DNA of 11,628 nucleotides from Vicinamibacteria bacterium (GTDB lineage Bacteria; Acidobacteriota; Vicinamibacteria; Vicinamibacterales; 2-12-FULL-66-21). A program made the translations under genes and the position numbers. This document shows, piece by piece, positions 7,493 through 11,628 of the stretch (its first letter is position 1; the number at the start of each line of letters is the position of its first letter). Below the pieces are notes generated by a model. That model was not told where the DNA came from, did no database searches, and saw only the letters and a program-made list of their open reading frames with translations. Location of the stretch: contig JAICSD010000096.1 in the NCBI GenBank assembly GCA_025937075.1, positions 1 to 11,628 of the forward strand, in the 5' to 3' direction.

Positions 7493-8224
7493 ATGGACGC
7501 TTCCTTCAGGACCGCCGGCAATCCCAACGATCCGCACGAGCCCTCCGCGGCGCGGCCGCGGTTCACGCCACAGGCGCTGTTTGGCGTGATCGTCATCGTC
7601 GTTGGCGTGCTCTTCACGCTCGACAACCTGGACATCATCGACGCGAGCGCGTACTTGCGCTACTGGCCGGCGGGGCTCGTCGCGGTCGGACTGCTGAAGC
7701 TCTGGCAGGCCCGCGCGGGGCAGGGGATCGTCGGCGGGCTCTTCCTGGTCGTCATCGGCTCCTGGATGCTCCTCGAAAAGATCGTGGCGATTCGCATCAG
7801 GCTCTATGAGGTGTGGCCGATGCTGCTCGTCTTCCTGGGCGGCTACATGGTCTGGAAGGGCTTCGGCGGCGCCAGGCGCGCGCGTTCCACGGACGACAAC
7901 GCGTTCATCAGCGCGGTCGCCATCATGGCGGGCGTCGTGCGCGGCAACAACGCCGCGGCGTTCCAGGGAGGCGAGCTGACGGCGATCATGGGAGGATGCG
8001 AGATCGATTTACGCCAGGCGTCGATCGGATCACGCGACGCGGTCATCGACGTGTTCGCGTTCTGGGGAGGGATCGAGATCCGCGTGCCCGACGACTGGAC
8101 GGTCGTGTCCCGGGTGACGCCGCTGATGGGAGGGTTCGAGGATCAGACGCGTCCGTCCTCGTCGCCGAAGCGCCTCGTCATTCGAGGCACGGCGATCATG
8201 GGCGGCGTCGTGGTGAAGAACTGA
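7493..8224 (+). CDS. LiaF-like envelope-response protein: four helices plus repeat-rich C-terminal domain (243 aa)
   Basis: Residues 27-45 (ALFGVIVIVVGVLFTLDNL), 57-72, 79-98 and 105-122 are membrane helices of the same LiaI/LiaF type as in the preceding gene. The C-terminal part (135-243) matches the 'cell wall-active antibiotics response' (LiaF C-terminal) fold: it has five evenly spaced strand-turn motifs, IMAG (144-147), IMGG (165-168), FWGG (190-193), LMGG (211-214) and IMGG (235-238), about 21-25 residues apart, as expected for a beta-solenoid-like sheet. The short cytoplasmic-style N-terminus has no signal peptide. It begins 1 nt after the preceding stop and ends 6 nt before the kinase gene. 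In Bacillus, LiaF inhibits the LiaS kinase; here the partner would be a LytS-type kinase, so a negative or sensory role is a reasoned guess. Confidence 0.92.
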   Translation: MDASFRTAGNPNDPHEPSAARPRFTPQALFGVIVIVVGVLFTLDNLDIIDASAYLRYWPAGLVAVGLLKLWQARAGQGIVGGLFLVVIGSWMLLEKIVAIRIRLYEVWPMLLVFLGGYMVWKGFGGARRARSTDDNAFISAVAIMAGVVRGNNAAAFQGGELTAIMGGCEIDLRQASIGSRDAVIDVFAFWGGIEIRVPDDWTVVSRVTPLMGGFEDQTRPSSSPKRLVIRGTAIMGGVVVKN

Positions 8225-8230
8225 TCGGCG

Positions 8231-9280
8231 ATGCACCCGATCCTCGTCCGTCCCGGACGGATTGCGGCGTACGCGGCGATCTGGCTGCCGCTCGGTGGCC
8301 TGCTGGCGGCGCTGCTCACGCTGCAAGGCGCCTTCGCTCTGCCGGCGGCCCTGGTCTTCGCGCTGCCGCTGACGGTCGCCTACGGGTTCCTGTGTCTGTC
8401 CGCGTGGTATGCGAGCCGGGGCCTTCCGGTCGATCGCGTCGATCCCGCGCGCGTGATCGTGACCGCCGGTGCGGCCGCGTTTCTGTCGAGCGCGCTGTGG
8501 CTGCTCGTCGCGCGCGGCTGGCTCGCGGCGGCGGCCGCGTTCGGCTGGACGCGCTCCACGGTGCCCTTCCGCCAGTCCGCGCCGACGCTGTTTGCGTTCG
8601 GCTTCCTGCTCTATCTGCTCGCGATCGCCGTCAGCTATCTTGCGGCCGCGTTCCAGGCGAGCCGCGAAGCCGAGCGGCGCGGCCTCGAGCTGCAGGTGCT
8701 CGCGAGGGAAGCGGAGCTGCGCGCGCTCAGAGCACAGATCGACCCGCATTTCCTGTTCAACAGCCTGCAGTCGATCAGCGCGCTCACGACGGCCACTCCC
8801 GCGGCGGCGCGCCGCATGTGTCTGCTGCTCGCGGATTTTCTCCGCGAGACGCTGGCGCTGGGCGCCCGCGAGCGGATCCCGCTGTCGAGCGAGATCGCGC
8901 TGGCGCGCCGGTATCTGTCGATCGAGCAGGTGCGGTACGGGGATCGGCTGCAGGTCGACGTCGACGCCGATGGCGCGGACGATTGCCTCATCGCGCCGCT
9001 GCTGCTGCAGCCGCTCGTCGAGAACGCCGTCACGCACGGGATCGCGCACGTCGTCGAAGGCGGCGTGGTCCGGATTGCGGCGTCACGCGGACCAGCGACG
9101 CTCATCGTTTCGATTGATAATCCCTGCGATCCGGACCGTCCCGCCGGGCGCGGGACCGGGGTGGGACTCTCGAACGTCCGCGAGCGCCTTCGGACGCTGT
9201 ACGGCACCGAAGCGGTGCTGCGCATCGAAGAAGCAGATGGACGATTTCGAACGCGCCTGGAGGTCCCGCTGGAGGCGTGA
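8231..9280 (+). CDS. LytS/YehU-type sensor histidine kinase (349 aa)
   Basis: Membrane-bound kinase of the His_kinase (PF06580-like) family. Four helices lie at about 10-32, 36-59, 74-96 and 117-140, with no extracellular domain of any size, so it probably senses within the membrane or through a partner. A charged coiled coil (142-168) leads to the phosphoacceptor motif AQIDPHFLFNSLQSI with H173. The ATPase part has the N-box PLVENAVTHG (N265) at 261-270, a DN pair at 296-297 and the glycine-rich GRGTGVGLSNVRERL at 307-320. It follows the LiaF-like gene by 6 nt and precedes its cognate LytTR regulator by 24 nt. The lack of a sensor domain next to LiaF-like genes supports the idea that those proteins supply the input, though this is inference. 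Confidence 0.95.
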   Translation: MHPILVRPGRIAAYAAIWLPLGGLLAALLTLQGAFALPAALVFALPLTVAYGFLCLSAWYASRGLPVDRVDPARVIVTAGAAAFLSSALWLLVARGWLAAAAAFGWTRSTVPFRQSAPTLFAFGFLLYLLAIAVSYLAAAFQASREAERRGLELQVLAREAELRALRAQIDPHFLFNSLQSISALTTATPAAARRMCLLLADFLRETLALGARERIPLSSEIALARRYLSIEQVRYGDRLQVDVDADGADDCLIAPLLLQPLVENAVTHGIAHVVEGGVVRIAASRGPATLIVSIDNPCDPDRPAGRGTGVGLSNVRERLRTLYGTEAVLRIEEADGRFRTRLEVPLEA

Positions 9281-9304
9281 GCGCGTCCGTGGCGGCAGGA
9301 GTTG

Positions 9305-10066
9305 ATGAAGGTGGAGGAACAACCTCTTCGAATCATCGTTGTCGATGACGAACCGCTGGCGCGGTCCGTGGTACGAGAGTACGCCGCGGCGGATCCGCTG
9401 GTGGAGATCGTCGGCGAGTGCGGCAACGGGTTCGAGGCCGTGAAGGCGGTCGCGGAGCACAAGCCGGACCTCGTGCTGCTGGACGTGCAGATGCCGAAGC
9501 TCGACGGGTTCGAGGTGCTCGAGCTGCTCGGACGCGATCAGAACGTCGTCTTCATCACGGCCTACGACCAGTACGCGCTGAAGGCATTCGAGGTGCACGC
9601 GGTGGACTACCTGCTGAAGCCGTTCAGCGCGGAGCGGTTCCAGGCGGCGATGGCGCGGGCGCGCGAGCGGCTGCGCGCGCGGACGGCGCCCGAGCCGCCG
9701 GATCCTGCCGCGCTCGCGCGCGACGCCAAGCCGAAGGCGGGTGCGTCGGAGCGCGTGCTCATCCGCGACGGAGCGAACGTCCACGTGCTGCCGGTCGATG
9801 CAATCGATTACGTCGAAGCGCAGGACGATTACGTCGCCTTCACGTCGGCGGGGAAGCAGTACCTGAAAGATCAGACGCTTGCGACCGTCGAAACCACGCT
9901 CGACCCGTCGCGCTTCGTGCGTATCCACCGCTCGTACATCCTGAACGTCGACCGTCTCGCGAAGGTCGAGCTGTACGCGAAGGACAGCCGCATCGCGATC
10001 CTGCGCGACGGCACGCGGCTTCCCGTCAGCCGAGCCGGCTACGCGCGGCTCTCGCAGCGGCTCTGA
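9305..10066 (+). CDS. LytTR-family response regulator (AlgR/LytR type, 253 aa)
   Basis: Receiver domain at residues 8-122 with the acidic pair D14-D15, phosphoacceptor D60 (LLLDVQMPKLDG), switch residue T85 (FITAYDQYAL) and K105 (DYLLKPF). A proline/alanine-rich linker (124-146) leads to a LytTR DNA-binding domain at about 148-253, with the typical VDAIDYVEAQDDYV, RFVRIHRSYILNVD and LPVSRAGYARL segments. LytTR regulators bind direct repeats about 9-10 bp long upstream of their targets. AGGAG at 9297-9301 decides the start region: ATG 9305 is close to it (3 nt), while GTG 9311 would have better spacing (9 nt) and remove only two residues; a TTG at 9302 is unlikely. It is the last gene of the operon; no intrinsic terminator is obvious downstream. 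Confidence 0.95.
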   Translation: MKVEEQPLRIIVVDDEPLARSVVREYAAADPLVEIVGECGNGFEAVKAVAEHKPDLVLLDVQMPKLDGFEVLELLGRDQNVVFITAYDQYALKAFEVHAVDYLLKPFSAERFQAAMARARERLRARTAPEPPDPAALARDAKPKAGASERVLIRDGANVHVLPVDAIDYVEAQDDYVAFTSAGKQYLKDQTLATVETTLDPSRFVRIHRSYILNVDRLAKVELYAKDSRIAILRDGTRLPVSRAGYARLSQRL

Positions 10067-10100
10067 GGGCGACTCTCGCTGCGATCCTGAACCCCCTCAC

Positions 10101-10130
10101 TTGACACCATCCGCGTCCGGGCGATATTGT
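10101..10130 (+). promoter_or_regulatory. Sigma70-like promoter of the TetR/HlyD operon
   Basis: TTGACA (10101-10106, exact -35 consensus) is followed by an 18-nt spacer and TATTGT (10125-10130, four of six matches to TATAAT). Transcription would begin near 10137, just before the palindrome at 10143-10158. It lies 35 nt after the stop of the response regulator and upstream of the tetR-type gene in the same direction. Confidence 0.72.
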
Positions 10131-10142
10131 CGTTCCTGCGTG

Positions 10143-10158
10143 TTAACTAACCAGTTAA
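10143..10158. promoter_or_regulatory. Likely TetR-type operator palindrome
   Basis: TTAACT-AACC-AGTTAA is a perfect inverted repeat with 6-bp arms and a 4-bp centre, in an AT-rich island within GC-rich DNA. It sits about 13 nt downstream of the -10 box and 58 nt before the regulator's start, at a place where a bound dimer would block transcription. The following TTAATTAA (10155-10162) forms a second, overlapping palindrome. Position and symmetry fit autoregulation by the adjacent TetR protein; binding itself is inferred. Confidence 0.72.
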
Positions 10159-10172
10159 TTAATCACGGTGTG

Positions 10173-10220
10173 TCTCCTGATCTCCTGTGATTGACCTTGT
10201 GATCTCCTGAACTCCTGTGA
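10173..10220 (+). repeat. 18-bp direct repeat in the tetR leader, second copy overlapping the start codon
   Basis: TCTCCTGATCTCCTGTGA (10173-10190) recurs at 10203-10220 with one mismatch (A for T at position 9), a 30-nt period. CTCCTG thus occurs four times, starting at 10174, 10182, 10204 and 10212. The last copy runs into the GTG start at 10217, leaving a pyrimidine-rich stretch where a Shine-Dalgarno site would be expected. The first copy contains GTG 10187, which opens a seven-codon frame ending in TGA at 10208-10210. Confidence 0.8.
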
Positions 10221-10831
10221 GCCCACGAGACTCGCGCAGCGCCATCCTCTCCGCCGCGGCCACCGAGTTCGCGCGGCGCGGCTACGCCGGCGCGAACATC
10301 GACCGCATTGCCCGCGCCGCACGCCTCAACAAGGCGATGATTTACTACCACTTTCGCAGCAAGGCCGCGCTCTATCGCGAGATCCTGCGCGACATGTTCG
10401 ACGCCGTCCTCACGCGAGTGAAGGCCGTCGTCGCATCCGATGCGGCGCCGGACGCGAAGATCCGCGCATTCGTCGACGCCATCGCCATCGAAGGGGAAGC
10501 GCGCCCGCATTTTCCGGCCATCTGGCTCCGGGAGATCGCGGAAGGCGGCGAGCACGTCGATGCGGCGACGCTCGGCTACGCGCGCGACGTGCTGGTCGCC
10601 CTCGGCCGGATCATCGAGGAAGGACGGCGGCAGGGCCGCTTTCAGCGTGCGAACCCGATGCTCGTACAGGCTGGCATCATCGCGCCCGTCATGTTCTTCC
10701 TCGCAACCGCCGGCGTCCGCCGCAAGCTGGAGCGGGCGGGGGCGAAAGGCGCGTCGACAATCACGCAGGCGGAGCTGGTGCTGCACATCCAGCGCGTCAC
10801 GCTCGCCGTGCTCGAAGGACGACTCGCATGA
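10217..10831 (+). CDS. TetR/AcrR-family transcriptional regulator (204 aa)
   Basis: Residues 5-52 form the TetR helix-turn-helix: SAILSAAATEFARRGYAG, then IDRIARAARLNKAMIYYHFRSKAAL, with the family-typical 'YYHFRSK' recognition-helix end at 43-49. Residues 55-204 are the helical ligand-binding and dimerisation part, with a conserved-looking RPHFPAIWLREIAEGG segment near 95-110 that is seen in the YbiH/CecR-like group of TetR proteins. The start is GTG 10217: an in-frame TGA at 10208-10210 excludes anything longer, and the next Met is residue 41, inside the HTH. There is no Shine-Dalgarno site. Its stop overlaps the start of the adaptor gene (ATGA), so both should be co-expressed and repressed through the palindrome at 10143-10158. 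Length is normal for the family. The inducing ligand is not predictable. Confidence 0.94.
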   Translation: MSPRDSRSAILSAAATEFARRGYAGANIDRIARAARLNKAMIYYHFRSKAALYREILRDMFDAVLTRVKAVVASDAAPDAKIRAFVDAIAIEGEARPHFPAIWLREIAEGGEHVDAATLGYARDVLVALGRIIEEGRRQGRFQRANPMLVQAGIIAPVMFFLATAGVRRKLERAGAKGASTITQAELVLHIQRVTLAVLEGRLA

Positions 10832-11628
10832 TGCATGTCCACGGTACCGGTCTCGTTCCGGTCGTGATGATGCTCCTGACCGCGGGCGGGATCGCCGCGT
10901 GCCGCCGCGGGACCCCTCAGGATGCCCACCGCGCGACCGGTTACATCGAGGCAACGGACGTGCGCGTCGCGCCGGAAGTCGGCGGACGCATCACGGACCT
11001 GAAGTTCGCCGAAGGCGACCGCGTTCACCAGGGGGACGTCATCGCGCATCTCGACACGTCCGACACCGAGATTGCGATCCAGCGCGCGACCGCCGAGCGG
11101 CAGCAGGCCGAGGCGCAGCTGAAGCTGCTGCTTGCCGGCTCGCGCGCGGAAGATATCAGGCAGTCGAGTGCGCAGCTGCAGTCGGCACAGGCGGAGGTAA
11201 AGGCCGCGCAGGCGGAGCTGGACTCCGCGTCGACAGACGTGCAGCGGTTCGAATCGCTGCTGCGCGTGAACGCCGGCTCCGTCAAGCAGCGCGACGACGC
11301 GGTGATGAGGAGGGATGTGGCGGCGGCCCGCCTCGGCGCGGCGCAGGAGCGGGCGCGGGCGGCGTCGGAAGGCCTGGCGCGCGTGAAGGCTGGCGCGCGT
11401 CCGCAGGAAATCGACGCGGCGCGCGCGCACGTGGCGGCGGCGGACGCACAGCTCGCCTCGGTGCGCAAGAATCTCGCGGACGCCCTCGTCAGGTCGCCCG
11501 TTGGCGGCATCGTCACATCCAAGCTTGCCGACGAGGGGGAGATGGTCGCGCCGCGCACGCCGATCGCGGTGATCACCGATCTCGACCACGCGTGGGCGAA
11601 CGTCTACGTGGACGAGCAGGAAGTCCCG
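10828..11628 (+). CDS. HlyD/YbhG-type periplasmic adaptor lipoprotein, N-terminal 267 residues (cut by window end)
   Basis: Open frame of 267 codons reaching the window end. A hydrophobic start (7-24) ends in the lipobox IAAC, with C25 as the probable lipidation site. Residues 37-78 are the first half of the biotinyl-lipoyl-like domain (GYIEATDVRVAPEVGGRITDL, EGDRVHQGDVIAHLD). Residues 80-220 are a long alpha-helical hairpin rich in Ala, Gln, Glu and Arg, with the repeated motifs GSRAEDIRQ and GARPQEIDAA at the two helix ends, as in YbhG-like adaptors. The second lipoyl half follows at 222-251 (VRSPVGGIVTSKLADEGEMV). AAGGA at 10815-10819 lies 8 nt before ATG 10828, which overlaps the regulator's stop by 4 nt; ATG 10831 is the alternative. 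Adaptors of this type link an inner-membrane ABC exporter to an outer-membrane channel. Those genes are expected beyond the window. Confidence 0.94.
   Translation, partial: MMHVHGTGLVPVVMMLLTAGGIAACRRGTPQDAHRATGYIEATDVRVAPEVGGRITDLKFAEGDRVHQGDVIAHLDTSDTEIAIQRATAERQQAEAQLKLLLAGSRAEDIRQSSAQLQSAQAEVKAAQAELDSASTDVQRFESLLRVNAGSVKQRDDAVMRRDVAAARLGAAQERARAASEGLARVKAGARPQEIDAARAHVAAADAQLASVRKNLADALVRSPVGGIVTSKLADEGEMVAPRTPIAVITDLDHAWANVYVDEQEVP

Noticed and set aside
7813..9117. Plus-strand open frame of 434 codons across the LiaF-like and kinase genes
   Set aside because: Low-complexity Arg/Gly/Ala product in a frame shifted against two recognisable proteins.
10642..11589. Minus-strand open frame of 315 codons opposite the regulator and adaptor genes
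   Set aside because: The plus strand encodes a TetR end and an HlyD-type adaptor with clear motifs; the antisense product has Arg/Leu-rich shadow composition.

Overview
The window is a GC-rich bacterial chromosome segment. The two tandem 'orphan' MacB/FtsX-type permeases of the ADOP architecture (acidobacterial duplicated orphan permease), the high GC and the LytS/LytTR signalling genes point to an Acidobacteriota genome, possibly Vicinamibacteria. This placement is inferred from gene content; no rRNA or tRNA gene is present.

Layout. Positions 1-3843 (minus strand) hold two ADOP permeases. The upstream one (1393-3843) is complete; the downstream one (1352 to beyond position 1) is cut by the window edge. 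A perfect 10-bp-stem hairpin fills most of the 40-nt gap between them. Position 4018-4575 (plus) is a small exported protein of unknown function. Positions 4580-4661 hold a short array of imperfect 23-bp repeats between two convergent genes. Positions 4666-6758 (minus) hold an exported Xaa-Pro aminopeptidase (M24B) followed by a c-type cytochrome gene that looks broken: its start lies 8 nt after the peptidase stop, but the reading frame of the recognisable cytochrome part is different and the first haem domain is missing.

Positions 6880-10066 (plus) form a tight five-gene operon: a 66-aa hydrophobic protein, a four-helix membrane protein, a LiaF-like protein with membrane segments and a repeat-rich C-terminal domain, a LytS/YehU-type sensor histidine kinase and a LytTR response regulator. 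The arrangement suggests an envelope-sensing module in which LiaF-like proteins are paired with a LytS/LytTR system rather than the Firmicute LiaRS type.

Positions 10101-11628 (plus) begin an efflux operon: a sigma70-like promoter, a perfect TetR-type palindrome just downstream of it, an odd 18-bp direct repeat running into the GTG start, a TetR regulator, and a translationally overlapping HlyD-type lipoprotein adaptor (cut by the window end). By analogy with the ybiH(cecR)-ybhGFSR arrangement, ABC transporter genes are expected next, outside the window.

No CRISPR array, RNA gene, transposase or phage gene was seen. The most interesting points are the LiaF-like/LytS/LytTR operon with its small first protein, the broken cytochrome, the repeat array at 4580-4661 and the TetR leader region.
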